A stretch of 64,000 nt of DNA from Clostridium sp. Marseille-P2415 (GCF_900155545.1 NZ_LT732525.1:867989-931988); one strand, 5' to 3'. Shown: positions 26,039 through 35,125, counted from the stretch's first letter. The notes: generated from the sequence alone by a model not told the origin. A program made the numbers and translations.

Positions 26039-27562
26039 ATGGACCGCAATGACAAAAAGACTTTGATAAAAAAGCTGGACTGGATGACAACGCTGATTCC
26101 TTTCGTGAGCATCGTCCTCTTATGTCTTGTTTTTATTATAAACCCCGGCCAGTCTGCGGATACACTGGCTGCAATCCGGTCATTCCTGGGGGATGAGCTG
26201 GGAAGCTACTATCTTATTATCGGACTTTTTACATTTCTGTGCTCCCTTTACATAGCCTTTTCCAAATATGGTACCATCAGGCTCGGGAACTCAGAAAAAC
26301 CCCAATTCTCAAATTTCAAATGGGGTACTATGATGTTCACGGCCGGCCTTGCTGCGGATATTCTTTTCTACTCTCTTTGCGAATGGATTCTTTATGCAGG
26401 AGAGTCCCACATTGCAGATATGGGAACCATGCAGGACTGGGCGTCCACTTATCCGCTGTTCCATTGGGGCCCCATTCCCTGGAGCTTTTACATGGTATTA
26501 GCCGTTGCATTTGGTTTCATGCTCCATGTTAAGAAACGTACCAAGCAGAAATATTCGGAAGCCTGCCGGCCTCTTCTTGGAAAATATGTGGATAGTCTTG
26601 GCGGAAAGTTCATTGACTTAATTGCAGTATTTGCCCTGCTGGCCGGTACTGCTACCACATTTTCTCTGGCGACTCCTCTCCTTTCCATGGCAATCAGCAA
26701 GGTAACCGGTCTGCCGGAATCCAGACTATTGACCATAGCCATCCTGGTTATTATCTGCATTGTTTATACCGTCACGGTTTATTTCGGCATGAAAGGGATT
26801 GCCAAGCTGGCAGCTTCCTGTACCTATCTGTTTTTCGGACTGCTCCTTTACGTACTGATTGGCGGCGGAGAAGCCAGATATACCATTGAAACCGGAATTA
26901 CGGCGGTGGGAAACATGGCGCAGAACTTCATCGCCCTGTCCACATGGACCGATGCCCTAAGGACCTCTTCCTTTCCGCAGAACTGGACCATCTTTTACTG
27001 GGCTTATTGGATGGTATGGTGTGTAGCGACCCCTTTCTTTATCGGAACCATCAGTAAGGGACGCACCATTAAGCAGACCATACTCGGCGGATATATCTTT
27101 GGTCTTTCGGGTACCTTCACTTCCTTTATTATATTAGGAAACTACAGCCTTGCCCTGCAGACCAAGGGAGTCCTGGACGTGATGGGTATTTACGCCGCAA
27201 CAGGGGACCTTTATCAGACGATTATGGCAATCCTTAATACTCTGCCATTCGCAAAGCTGGGACTGCTCCTTTTAGCAGTTACCATGGTAGCCTTTTACGC
27301 TACGTCCTTTGATGCATTAACTCTGGTAGCAGCCTCCTATTCCTATAAGGAGCTTCCTGAGGACGCAGAGCCTGATAAACACGTAAAGCTGTTCTGGGCC
27401 CTGCTGCTGATGCTCTTTCCCATTGCCCTGATTTTCTCTGAAAATTCCATGGCCAATCTGCAGACCGTATCCATCATTGCAGCATTTCCCATAGGAATTA
27501 TCATTCTGCTTATTATTTTCAGCTTCTTCAAAGACGCGAAGGAATATTTGGGGCAGCAATAA
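26039..27562 (+). CDS. BCCT-family betaine/carnitine/choline transporter
   Basis: A 507-residue transporter with about twelve helices. The family region reads FYWAYWMVWCVATPFFIGTI followed by SKGRTIKQ, a form of the BCCT signature in which the usual W-x-P-F-V-G-x-F-I-A-R-I-S-R-G-R-T is partly changed. WILYAGESHIADMGT and YPLFHWGPIPWSFYMV in the first half fit as well. AGGAGG precedes ATG 26039. No trimethylamine or betaine catabolic genes are adjacent, so uptake for osmoprotection or an antiport role cannot be told apart. Confidence 0.9.
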   Translation: MDRNDKKTLIKKLDWMTTLIPFVSIVLLCLVFIINPGQSADTLAAIRSFLGDELGSYYLIIGLFTFLCSLYIAFSKYGTIRLGNSEKPQFSNFKWGTMMFTAGLAADILFYSLCEWILYAGESHIADMGTMQDWASTYPLFHWGPIPWSFYMVLAVAFGFMLHVKKRTKQKYSEACRPLLGKYVDSLGGKFIDLIAVFALLAGTATTFSLATPLLSMAISKVTGLPESRLLTIAILVIICIVYTVTVYFGMKGIAKLAASCTYLFFGLLLYVLIGGGEARYTIETGITAVGNMAQNFIALSTWTDALRTSSFPQNWTIFYWAYWMVWCVATPFFIGTISKGRTIKQTILGGYIFGLSGTFTSFIILGNYSLALQTKGVLDVMGIYAATGDLYQTIMAILNTLPFAKLGLLLLAVTMVAFYATSFDALTLVAASYSYKELPEDAEPDKHVKLFWALLLMLFPIALIFSENSMANLQTVSIIAAFPIGIIILLIIFSFFKDAKEYLGQQ

Positions 27563-27574
27563 ATAAGAGGAAAA

Positions 27575-27765
27575 TAAGATCGTATATATTTTTTTACAAT
27601 TCATAAAAGAGGAAAATATCGCATTCGATTCGAAGTATTTACCTGAAAACTATGAGAATGCCGTAACAGATGAACGAAGGGGATATTCCATTTACCTGTT
27701 TTTTGGGCGTAACGGTGATGGCACTTTTATTTATTAACCTGAAATTCAGATATTCGGAACATACT
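27575..27765 (+). other. Short intergenic stretch with possible coding remnant
   Basis: Between the BCCT stop and the next terminator one frame reads EENIAFDSKYLPENYENAVTD-ERRGYSIYLFFGRNG to a stop at about 27737, with no start codon after the previous stop. It looks protein-like but is only about 50 codons, so it may be the remnant of a lost gene. An overlapping 48-codon frame from ATG 27671 lacks a ribosome site. I assign no function. Confidence 0.3.
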
Positions 27766-27814
27766 AAAAAGGCCGGACGGAAGCTCCCTAAATCAGCTTC
27801 TGTCCGGCCTTTTT
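27766..27814. terminator. Bidirectional terminator between BCCT gene and licD
   Basis: AAAAAGGCCGGAC-GAAGCT pairs with AGCTTC-GTCCGGCCTTTTT around a short loop, with A- and T-tracts on both sides. It includes the last bases of the licD stop codon. Confidence 0.92.
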
Positions 27815-28652
27815 AACGAAAAACCTCTATTTCCGTACTGGAATGGCTGGGAACCCGCTTTTCTTCCGGAGGGAGTTTCTTATAATCCCCATAAATCCAG
27901 GTGAGCACCTCATGCCAGCCCCTGGGAGCCATCAGCCTGGTATCCTCAAAATCCAGGTCTATCGTCTCTTCGCACCATTCCTTTTTAAGAGTTACATAAA
28001 GATAATCCGGTTGGTAATTGCTGTAGTACCGAAGGCCGCTCCTGCCCTTCCGGTCCTTGACCGCTGCCACATGCTGCAGCTTTCTCAGCGTTTTCATCGG
28101 AATCAGTTTGCCAATATAGGCCAAAATGCTTACACATATCTTATTGGTCATACTATATTTCTTAAAATCCAGCTTATAGCGGTGCCCCATAGCCAGGCCA
28201 TAGATCACCGTATGGAGAAGCAGGGTAATGGTGGAAGCTGCCTTATTCTCAGGAAGTTCATCAATGGTGAATAAATCCACCCAAAGATGGTTTAACTTCC
28301 CTTCGTAGAACCGCATCTCTTCCGAATCCTCATGGGTCCGGCTTTTTTTATAAATGATCCTGGCCGTAAAGTCATAAAAAGCCTTTCCGCCTTTCAAATC
28401 CCCGGGTTCCAGCAGCTCCATTTCCTCGGGAAGCTCCCGGCGCACTACCTTTAAAAAAGCATCATAATTGGAACGGGTAAATGCCACATCCGCATCATCG
28501 TCCCATGGGATAAAGCCCCTATGCCTTACCGCTCCCAAAAGGGTTCCTGCATCCAGAAGATATTTGATCTTGTATTTCCGGCAGATCCGGTCGATTTCCT
28601 TTAAAACAGCCAGATTAGCCTGATGCACTTCTGTTAAATCATATTGTTCCAT
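27813..28652 (-). CDS. LicD-family phosphotransferase
   Basis: A 279-residue member of the LicD family, which transfers phosphocholine or related phospho-alcohols to surface glycans. The core motif is DAGTLLGAVRHRGFIPWDDD followed by ADV (about residues 33-55), with the acidic metal-binding triplet. The start 28652 (MEQYDLTEVHQAN) fits the family; the frame is open much further upstream only because it runs into the tandem repeats. GAGGAAA about 10 nt before the start comes from the first repeat unit. Last gene of the glycan operon. Confidence 0.88.
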   Translation of the reverse strand: MEQYDLTEVHQANLAVLKEIDRICRKYKIKYLLDAGTLLGAVRHRGFIPWDDDADVAFTRSNYDAFLKVVRRELPEEMELLEPGDLKGGKAFYDFTARIIYKKSRTHEDSEEMRFYEGKLNHLWVDLFTIDELPENKAASTITLLLHTVIYGLAMGHRYKLDFKKYSMTNKICVSILAYIGKLIPMKTLRKLQHVAAVKDRKGRSGLRYYSNYQPDYLYVTLKKEWCEETIDLDFEDTRLMAPRGWHEVLTWIYGDYKKLPPEEKRVPSHSSTEIEVFR

Positions 28653-28660
28653 TTTCGAAG

Positions 28661-28860
28661 TTTCCTCTTTCCTGCCCACGCCTTTTGGGCATAAAGGTAT
28701 ACCCGCAGGGTGTTTCCTCTTTCCTGCCCACGCTTCTTGGGCATAAAGGTATACCCGCAGGGTGTTTCCTCTTTCCTGCCCACGCTTTTTGGGCATAAAG
28801 GTATACCCGCAGGGTGTTCCTCTTTCCTGCCCACGCCTCTTGGGCGTAAAGGTAATCCGG
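28661..28860 (+). repeat. Tandem array of 52-bp hairpin repeats before licD
   Basis: Three full units at 28661-28712, 28713-28764 and 28765-28816, differing at one to three bases, plus a diverged partial unit 28817-28860. Each has CCTGCCCACG, a TTTTGGGC arm (GCCCA/TGGGC stem), TAAAGGTATACC and CGCAGGGTG, with CCTGC able to pair with GCAGG. Read on the minus strand each unit also carries AAAGAGGAAA, a ribosome-site-like sequence. There are no unique spacers, so this is not a CRISPR array. Confidence 0.92.
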
Positions 28861-28864
28861 CCTG

Positions 28865-30205
28865 TTACAGGCTTAATGCCTCTTTTATGGTCTTTGCCAT
28901 ATAGTCAATCATATCATCGGTCATTCCGGGATATACGCCCACCCAGAAGGTATCCTCCATGATCCGGTTGGTATTGATTAACTCTCCTGCGATCCGATAG
29001 CCTTCTCCTGATTCTCTCATCTGGTCAAAGCAGGGGTGCTTGGTCAAATTTCCCGCAAACAGCATTCTTGTCTGAACCCCTTTGGATTCCACATACTGCA
29101 CGATCCGGTTCCTGTCCACGCCCTCTCTGCAGGTTATCAGGAAGCCAAACCAGCTCGGTCTGGAATTCGGACAGGCTTCCGGCAGAATCAGCTTATCGGA
29201 AGCCTCTTCCAGGGCTTTGTGGAGCCGGTCGAAATTATGCCGCCTGCGTTCCACAAAGGACGGGAATTTCTCCAGCTGGGCACAGCCTATGGCAGCCTGC
29301 ATGTCGGTCGCTTTTAAATTATAACCGAAATGGGAATAAACATATTTGTGATCATAACCCAGCGGCAGTTCTCCGTACTGCCGGTCGAAACGGTGTCCGC
29401 ACAGGTTATCACGCCCGGAAGGACAGACACAGTCCCTTCCCCAGTCACGGAAGGATCGGATGATTTTATTCAGCAGCGGATTATCGGTATAGACCGCTCC
29501 GCCCTCTCCCATGGTCATATGATGGGGAGGATAGAAGCTGGATGTACCGATGTCACCGATGGTGCCGGAAAAACGCTCTTCTCCATCAATGGTGTATTTT
29601 GTTCCCAGAGCATCACAGTTATCTTCCACCAGCCACAATCCATGCTTCCGGCAAAATGCCTTAACTGCAGCTAAGTCAAACGGATTCCCCAGGGTATGGG
29701 CGATCATGACCGCTTTCGTCTTTTCAGATAACGCCTTCTCCAGCATGGTCACATCAATGTTATACTGGGGAATGGTCACATCCACGAATACAGGAACTGC
29801 CCCAAACTGAATCAGAGGAGTTACCGTAGTCGGGAATCCGGCAGCCACCGTGATCACTTCATCCCCGCTCCTGATCCGGCGTTCCTTTAACAGCGGGGAA
29901 GTCAGGGTCATAAATGCCACCAGATTGGCAGATGACCCGGAATTCACAAGGGAACAGAACCGGACCTTTAAATATTCTGCCAGCTTTTTTTCAAATTCAT
30001 CGGTATAGCGCCCGGAAGTAAGCCAGAACTCCAGGGAGCTGTCCACCAGGTTTACCATCTCCCGGTGATCGTATACCCGGGAAGCGTAAGGGATCCGGTC
30101 TCCCTCTTCAAATGGCTTTCTCTGATTGTGGTAAGTACTGCAATATTCTTTTACCAGCGCAAGAATCTCCTCCCGCGCCTCTTTTTCTGTCTTGTGTTCA
30201 AACAT
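28865..30205 (-). CDS. rfbH: CDP-6-deoxy-hexulose 3-dehydrase (RfbH/E1-type, PMP and 2Fe-2S)
   Basis: A 446-residue sugar aminotransferase-fold enzyme that removes the C3 hydroxyl of CDP-4-keto-6-deoxy-glucose. SSFYPPHHMTMGEGG shows His (228/229) where transaminases have the PLP lysine, the mark of E1 dehydratases. Candidate Fe-S cysteines are C197 (EDNCDALG), C259, C261 and C269 (DCVCPSGRDNLC), matching E1 of Yersinia. It follows rfbG by 24 bp. The partner reductase (E3, RfbI/AscD) that completes 3-deoxygenation is not in this window. Confidence 0.92.
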   Translation of the reverse strand: MFEHKTEKEAREEILALVKEYCSTYHNQRKPFEEGDRIPYASRVYDHREMVNLVDSSLEFWLTSGRYTDEFEKKLAEYLKVRFCSLVNSGSSANLVAFMTLTSPLLKERRIRSGDEVITVAAGFPTTVTPLIQFGAVPVFVDVTIPQYNIDVTMLEKALSEKTKAVMIAHTLGNPFDLAAVKAFCRKHGLWLVEDNCDALGTKYTIDGEERFSGTIGDIGTSSFYPPHHMTMGEGGAVYTDNPLLNKIIRSFRDWGRDCVCPSGRDNLCGHRFDRQYGELPLGYDHKYVYSHFGYNLKATDMQAAIGCAQLEKFPSFVERRRHNFDRLHKALEEASDKLILPEACPNSRPSWFGFLITCREGVDRNRIVQYVESKGVQTRMLFAGNLTKHPCFDQMRESGEGYRIAGELINTNRIMEDTFWVGVYPGMTDDMIDYMAKTIKEALSL

Positions 30206-30229
30206 TCTATTATTCCTCTCATACTCTTT

Positions 30230-31303
30230 TCAACTGAAAAATTCCCTGATCTGCTGATCCATGATATCCAACATATCCGCCCCAGCCAGATAGGCTCTGG
30301 TCCACTCCACGGTCTTCCAAACCGCATCCTTCACCCCATATCTGGGAGACCATTCAAAAACACGTTTGATCTTTGAGCAGTCCAGCTTTAAAAAGCCGGC
30401 CTCATGAGGGCCTCCTTCAAATTTGTCGATCCACTTGATTCCCTGCCCCCATGCTTCGCAGAATAAGTCCGCCAGCCTGCCGGTGGTGATACAGTCTCTG
30501 TCATCCGGACCCACATTATAGTATCCCTGGAAGTTTAAATCTTCATACTGCTTCATGGCGATTGTCATATATACGGCCAGAGGTTCCAGCACATGCTGGT
30601 ATGGCCTGGTAGAATGCGGATTTCTTACGATAATATCCTGCTTTGCCGATGCAGCCCGGATGCAGTCCGGGATGATCCGGTCGCCCGCAAAGTCTCCGCC
30701 GCCGATCACATTGCCTGCACGGGAAGTGGACACTGCCGCACATCCGTCGGCAAAAAAGGATTTGGCATAGCTGTGGGTCACCAGTTCGGAGCAGGACTTA
30801 CTGTTGGAATAGGGATCGTAGCCGTCCAACGGGTCACACTCCCGGTACCCATACTCCCATTCTTTATTTTCATACACCTTATCGGTAGTCACGTTCAAAA
30901 AGGACTTAACAGAGGGAGTCAGGCGCACGCATTCTAAAATGTTAACCGTTCCCATCACATTGGTCTCATAGGTATAAACCGGTTCCTTATAGGATTCCCG
31001 GACAATGGGCTGAGCCGCTAAGTGAAATACGATTTCAGGTTTGACCTTAAAAAACACTTCTTTTAAATGTCCCAGGTCCCGGATGTCCCCAATTATGGAA
31101 TCCATGGTATCCTCAAGTCCCGCTACACCGAACAGGCTGGGGTCCGTAGGAGGCATTAAGGAATAACCGGTCACCGATGCACCGGCACTAACGAGAATCC
31201 GGCTCAGCCAGGACCCCTTAAAACCTGTGTGCCCTGTAATAAGAACCTTCTTTCCCTTATAAAATCCGCAAAATTCATTCCATTTCACACTTGTCCAACT
31301 CAT
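30230..31303 (-). CDS. rfbG: CDP-glucose 4,6-dehydratase
   Basis: Short-chain dehydrogenase-type enzyme of 357 residues that makes CDP-4-keto-6-deoxyglucose. The NAD motif GHTGFKGSWL (24-33), FHLAAQPIVRESY, TTDKVYEN and the Y165-xxx-K169 catalytic pair (YDPYSNSKS) are all present. The start lies 4 bp after the rfbF stop. Second enzyme of the CDP-dideoxyhexose route in this operon. Confidence 0.93.
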   Translation of the reverse strand: MSWTSVKWNEFCGFYKGKKVLITGHTGFKGSWLSRILVSAGASVTGYSLMPPTDPSLFGVAGLEDTMDSIIGDIRDLGHLKEVFFKVKPEIVFHLAAQPIVRESYKEPVYTYETNVMGTVNILECVRLTPSVKSFLNVTTDKVYENKEWEYGYRECDPLDGYDPYSNSKSCSELVTHSYAKSFFADGCAAVSTSRAGNVIGGGDFAGDRIIPDCIRAASAKQDIIVRNPHSTRPYQHVLEPLAVYMTIAMKQYEDLNFQGYYNVGPDDRDCITTGRLADLFCEAWGQGIKWIDKFEGGPHEAGFLKLDCSKIKRVFEWSPRYGVKDAVWKTVEWTRAYLAGADMLDIMDQQIREFFS

Positions 31304-31307
31304 CCTG

Positions 31308-32084
31308 TTATTTCTCCCATATTTTCCAAGGTGCTTTGCCGGACTGCCATAAATCTTCCAGCTTCTTCATCTCCCTCTGAGTGTCCATACACTGCCAGAA
31401 ACCGGAGTGGTGGAAGCTCATAAGCTGCCCCTCCGCCGCCAGCCTCTGCAGCGGCTCCTTTTCCAACACCGTAGTATCGTCTTTTAAATAAGAAAAGACT
31501 TCCGGATTCATAACCATAAAGCCTCCGTTTATCAGACTGGCATCGGTTTCATCCTTCTCCCGGAAAGAACGTACCACATCGCTTTCATCAATATCCAGAA
31601 CGCCTTTTAACTGGGCAATATTCACTGTGGTCATGGTAGCGGTCTTTCCATGGCTCTGATGGAATTTTAAGAGTTCATTTAAATCCACGTCGCAGACACC
31701 GTCACCGTAAGTCAGCATAAAGGGTTCATCGCCGATATAAGGCTGGATGCGCCTGATACGTCCGCCTGTCATGGTATTTAACCCGGTATCCACCAAAGTC
31801 ACTTTCCAGGGCTCAGAATAATTGTTATGTACCTCCATCTTATTATTGGCAAGATCAAAGGTTACATCCGATGTATGAAGGAAATAATCCGCAAAAAATT
31901 CCTTAACCACATACTGTTTATAACCAAGACATATAACAAAATCATGAAAGCCGTATTGGGAGTAATATTTCATAATATGCCATAAGATTGGTTTTTCGCC
32001 GATCTCAATCATTGGCTTTGGCTTCAAATGGCTTTCCTCGCTGATCCTTGTCCCAAATCCTCCGGCTAATAATACTACTTTCAT
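31308..32084 (-). CDS. rfbF: Glucose-1-phosphate cytidylyltransferase
   Basis: A 258-residue nucleotidyltransferase that makes CDP-glucose. KVVLLAGGFGTRISEES with PKPMIEIG is the nucleotide-binding opening, LTYGDGVCDVD the metal-binding aspartate, and SFHHSGFWQCMDTQRE the typical C-terminal signature. The start 32084 follows AGGAGG by 8 nt; the longer version overlaps the glycosyltransferase gene. Confidence 0.93.
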   Translation of the reverse strand: MKVVLLAGGFGTRISEESHLKPKPMIEIGEKPILWHIMKYYSQYGFHDFVICLGYKQYVVKEFFADYFLHTSDVTFDLANNKMEVHNNYSEPWKVTLVDTGLNTMTGGRIRRIQPYIGDEPFMLTYGDGVCDVDLNELLKFHQSHGKTATMTTVNIAQLKGVLDIDESDVVRSFREKDETDASLINGGFMVMNPEVFSYLKDDTTVLEKEPLQRLAAEGQLMSFHHSGFWQCMDTQREMKKLEDLWQSGKAPWKIWEK

Positions 32085-32106
32085 TGTTTCATCCTCCTGC
32101 GTCTTT

Positions 32107-32889
32107 TTATTCATATTCTTTATAAGCCTTTCGGTAAAAATGCATGAGCACCTTCACAAACGGTCCCGGCCACATCTTTTTAAACATATCGGTTTCCTCT
32201 GTTACCCTGCTGTTGTCCCTGATACACGCCTTTGTGGCCGCCTCTTCATGGACCCGGTAATACAGGACCGGTTTCTCCACACAAATAAAACGCCCGGGCA
32301 GCCTGGAAAGTTTAAAAAGCGTATCCCAGTCCAGCGCAAACCGATAAGGGGAGGTAAAGAGCGGCTCCCCTAATCTTTCTTTATTATATGCGCACGCCGG
32401 ACAGCAGATGGAGTTACCAAACATCAGGACGCTTTTTTTAATCCAGGATAAATGGCTTAAATGACGGAAGCGAAGGGGCAGGCGCAGAAACCGTTTTACA
32501 AACTCTACTTTTTCAAAGCCTGCCGGTCTCTCCCCTTTGACGACGGTATATCCTCCTGTAAACAGCGTCATATCCGGGTACTTTTCATAGCATTCCAGAA
32601 GTTTTTTCACATAATCCTTCCGATATAAATCATCCTGATGGGCAATGGTGACAAAACGGGCATCGGCCATATAGTAGGCAAAATTCCAGTCGTCCCGGAT
32701 GCTGCTCTTTCCATGGCGTATAAATACGGGAATTCCGTATTTGTCCGCCAATTCTTCGATATAGGGGCTCGGAGTGGATGTGCATAATATAATATCCGAT
32801 TCCACACTCTGTCCCTTTAAAGAGCGGATACAGGCCTCCAGATATGGCGAGTCTTTGTATGCGCAGATTGCAAATGCATGTAGTTTCAT
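32107..32889 (-). CDS. Glycosyltransferase family 2-like protein
   Basis: A 260-residue GT-A fold protein. HAFAICAYKDSPYLEACIRS is the nucleotide-binding start and TIAHQDDLYRKDYV holds the DxD-type motif; FALDWDTLFKLSRL is like the ED(Y) acceptor region. AGAGG precedes ATG 32889. First gene of the operon, upstream of the CDP-sugar genes, so it probably transfers a sugar in the same surface polysaccharide. Confidence 0.87.
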   Translation of the reverse strand: MKLHAFAICAYKDSPYLEACIRSLKGQSVESDIILCTSTPSPYIEELADKYGIPVFIRHGKSSIRDDWNFAYYMADARFVTIAHQDDLYRKDYVKKLLECYEKYPDMTLFTGGYTVVKGERPAGFEKVEFVKRFLRLPLRFRHLSHLSWIKKSVLMFGNSICCPACAYNKERLGEPLFTSPYRFALDWDTLFKLSRLPGRFICVEKPVLYYRVHEEAATKACIRDNSRVTEETDMFKKMWPGPFVKVLMHFYRKAYKEYE

Positions 32890-33075
32890 ATTGGTTCCTC
32901 TAATGGTGCTTCTGATAGTCTGGGTATGATTATACCATAAAAGCTGTAAAACATTCCACCATATTCATTATTTTGAAAGAAATTATCTGCCTGGCTCCGC
33001 CGCATTGACGAACAGGGCAATTTAAGATAAGCTTAGTATTAAGTAAATTTTTTCAGACAAAGGAGATTACCTGCT

Positions 33076-33942
33076 ATGAGCATCCGACTGATTGCCTCCG
33101 ATATGGATGGCACCCTTCTAAACCCCCAGGCCAATATTTCAAAAGCCAATGCAGACGCGATCCGCAGGCTTGACCATACAAGTGTGGAATTCTTAATCTG
33201 CACCGGACGTGACTATCAAGACGCCAGAGCCATCATGGAGTCAGCCGGCATCACATGCAGCTACATCTGTTTAAGCGGAGCTGCTGTTTATGACCAGGCT
33301 GGAACACTGCTAAAAGAGATTCCCCTTTCCCGCCGGAATATCAGTGATATTGAAAGAATCTTTACGGAACAGCATGCGGATATGGACATCCTGACTTCCC
33401 ATGGACGGTATACCACTGCTGCAAAAGACCAGAAAATCAAGGAACTTTATTCCTTTTTAAACGGCGGAAACGGTACTCCTGTTTTCATTACCGAAGAACT
33501 TGAGGCTGCCGCCCGGGAACGCATCAACTTCATGACATTTATTGAATCCATAAAAGACCTGCCGGAAAATGAAACGGTTTTCAAGATATGCAGCAATGGG
33601 ATTTTACCTGAAAAGGTGGCTGAATTAAAGAAATTATTTTCCAATTACCCGGATCTGGCCGCGGCTTCCTCTTTTCCTACCAATATTGAACTGACCAACC
33701 ATGCTGCACAGAAAGGCATTGCATTAAAAGCCTATGCGGACCGGAAAGGCATTCCCCTTGCGGATGTGATGGTCCTGGGCGACAGTGATAATGATTTATC
33801 CATGTTTACACCGGACTTTGGCTGGACGGTAGCCATGGCCAACGCCATGCCATGTATCCGCGACGCTGCTAAATACCATACGAAATCAAACGCAGAGGAT
33901 GGGGTTGCGTGGGCCATAGGTCAATATGTATTTCATGAGTAA
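33076..33942 (+). CDS. Cof-type HAD-superfamily hydrolase
   Basis: A 288-residue sugar-phosphate phosphatase-like protein of the HAD IIB (Cof) group. Asp9 and Asp11 in ASDMDGTLLN are the nucleophile and acid, ICTGRDYQDAR is motif II, the helical-sheet cap lies between about 85 and 190, and VLGDSDNDLSMF is motif IV. AAGGAG precedes ATG 33076. Its codon use resembles the surrounding chromosome, unlike the following island. Substrate unknown. Confidence 0.9.
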   Translation: MSIRLIASDMDGTLLNPQANISKANADAIRRLDHTSVEFLICTGRDYQDARAIMESAGITCSYICLSGAAVYDQAGTLLKEIPLSRRNISDIERIFTEQHADMDILTSHGRYTTAAKDQKIKELYSFLNGGNGTPVFITEELEAAARERINFMTFIESIKDLPENETVFKICSNGILPEKVAELKKLFSNYPDLAAASSFPTNIELTNHAAQKGIALKAYADRKGIPLADVMVLGDSDNDLSMFTPDFGWTVAMANAMPCIRDAAKYHTKSNAEDGVAWAIGQYVFHE

Positions 33943-34264
33943 ATGGGAAAGAATTCCATTATAAGAAAAATTAGCAATAAACAGATTTATTTTTATATGG
34001 CCGCAGCAAATTGTTTATTGATAATTGTAGTTCCAGAAAAAATGTGATAAAATAACAAATGATACAGGTGGATTTTTAAATTATTTTGCCGAAAATATTT
34101 TGAGGTCAGACCATACAAAACAGAAAACATACACAAAATCAGATGAAATGCGTTATTTTCATTGTTAAAATAATATATATAAATATATAAATTCGCTTTA
34201 TTTACAAATTGCTGTTTTAGAGTACCAGAGAATTCTATGAATCAATGCAGGAAGGAATGGAAAT
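33943..34264 (+). other. A+T-rich gene-free interval before the catabolic island
   Basis: No coding region. Near 34145-34172 an inverted repeat TTATTTT-CATTGTT-AAAATAA lies in a run of TATATA-like sequence. It should contain the promoter of the PAS-LuxR gene but no clear -35/-10 pair could be chosen. The base composition shifts to A+T-rich from here to about 39.1 kb. Confidence 0.5.
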
Positions 34265-35125
34265 ATGGAAGTTGACAAAAGCGATTGGACAACGGTTCCT
34301 AAAACAAAGCGATTACCTAAGTGGAAAATGACAATAGACAAAGAAAATGAATTACTGCAAATCATCTTAAATCTCGTTCAGGATGGTATTTGTATTTTGA
34401 ATTCTGATTTGGATATTCTTTATGCAAATTCTACAATGGAGTTCTGGTATAATGTAAAAAATATGGAAGGCAGCAAATGCTATGCTACCTATCATGGACG
34501 AACAGAACCGTGCGGGGATTGCCCCGTTCTCCGCGCCATGAACCGCTGTGAGCCGGCGACAGATATACACCTTCTGGAAAATATAAATGGAAGAGGATGG
34601 CATCGTACATTTTGCGTTCCAGTACTTGGTAGTAGCGGAGAGATAAGTTTGGTCGTAGAGTATATCCGGGATATTACACGTGAAAAAAAATCAAATCTTT
34701 CGATGGGACTAATGGAGGAGCAGACTCAATTACTGCAGGACCTTCTTGAGGAGAGCAAGGGAGAATCAAAGCGGCATGAGCAGGATCTGATTAATAATTT
34801 TAACAAAGCGATAGAAAGTGTTGTAAAATATTTAAATGGAATGTTAGATACGGACACAGCAACAGTTGTGCAGAAGCAATTAGAATTAGCCATACAGGGG
34901 GAAAAGTCAGAGAAACTGCCGCTGTTTGCGGAATTTAACGAAAAAGAGCTGGACATTGCCCGCTATATCAGAGATGGCTATCTTAGTAAGGAGATTGCGA
35001 TCAGACTGAATTTATCAAAAAAGACTGTAGATTATTACCGTATGAATATCCGTAAAAAATTGGGACTTGGGGCGAAAAGTAACTTGAAGCAGTTCTTAAA
35101 AGATAATTTAAAAACTATTTTATAG
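34265..35125 (+). CDS. PAS-domain LuxR-type transcriptional regulator
   Basis: A 286-residue regulator. Residues about 25-140 are a PAS domain with a Cys-rich insert, KCYATYHGRTEPCGDCPVL, a pattern seen in PAS sensors that may bind metal or sense redox. A helical linker (about 145-215) leads to a C-terminal LuxR helix-turn-helix (FNEKELDIARYIRDGYLSKE followed by IAIRLNLSKKTVDYYRMNI). There is no receiver domain. AAGGA lies 9 nt before ATG 34265. It probably controls the three genes downstream, whose promoter region carries paired 19-bp repeats. Confidence 0.88.
   Translation: MEVDKSDWTTVPKTKRLPKWKMTIDKENELLQIILNLVQDGICILNSDLDILYANSTMEFWYNVKNMEGSKCYATYHGRTEPCGDCPVLRAMNRCEPATDIHLLENINGRGWHRTFCVPVLGSSGEISLVVEYIRDITREKKSNLSMGLMEEQTQLLQDLLEESKGESKRHEQDLINNFNKAIESVVKYLNGMLDTDTATVVQKQLELAIQGEKSEKLPLFAEFNEKELDIARYIRDGYLSKEIAIRLNLSKKTVDYYRMNIRKKLGLGAKSNLKQFLKDNLKTIL

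Noticed and set aside
27704-27726. TTTTTTGGGCGTAACGGTGATGG as another copy of the hairpin repeat
   Set aside because: It matches only the loop and TGGGCGTAA part; the GGTATACC palindrome and outer stem are missing.
27671-27817. 48-codon frame with a hydrophobic stretch
   Set aside because: No ribosome site, and its end runs through the bidirectional terminator.
28661-28860. Tandem repeats as a CRISPR array
   Set aside because: The 52-bp units are directly adjacent with no unique spacers and no cas genes are nearby.
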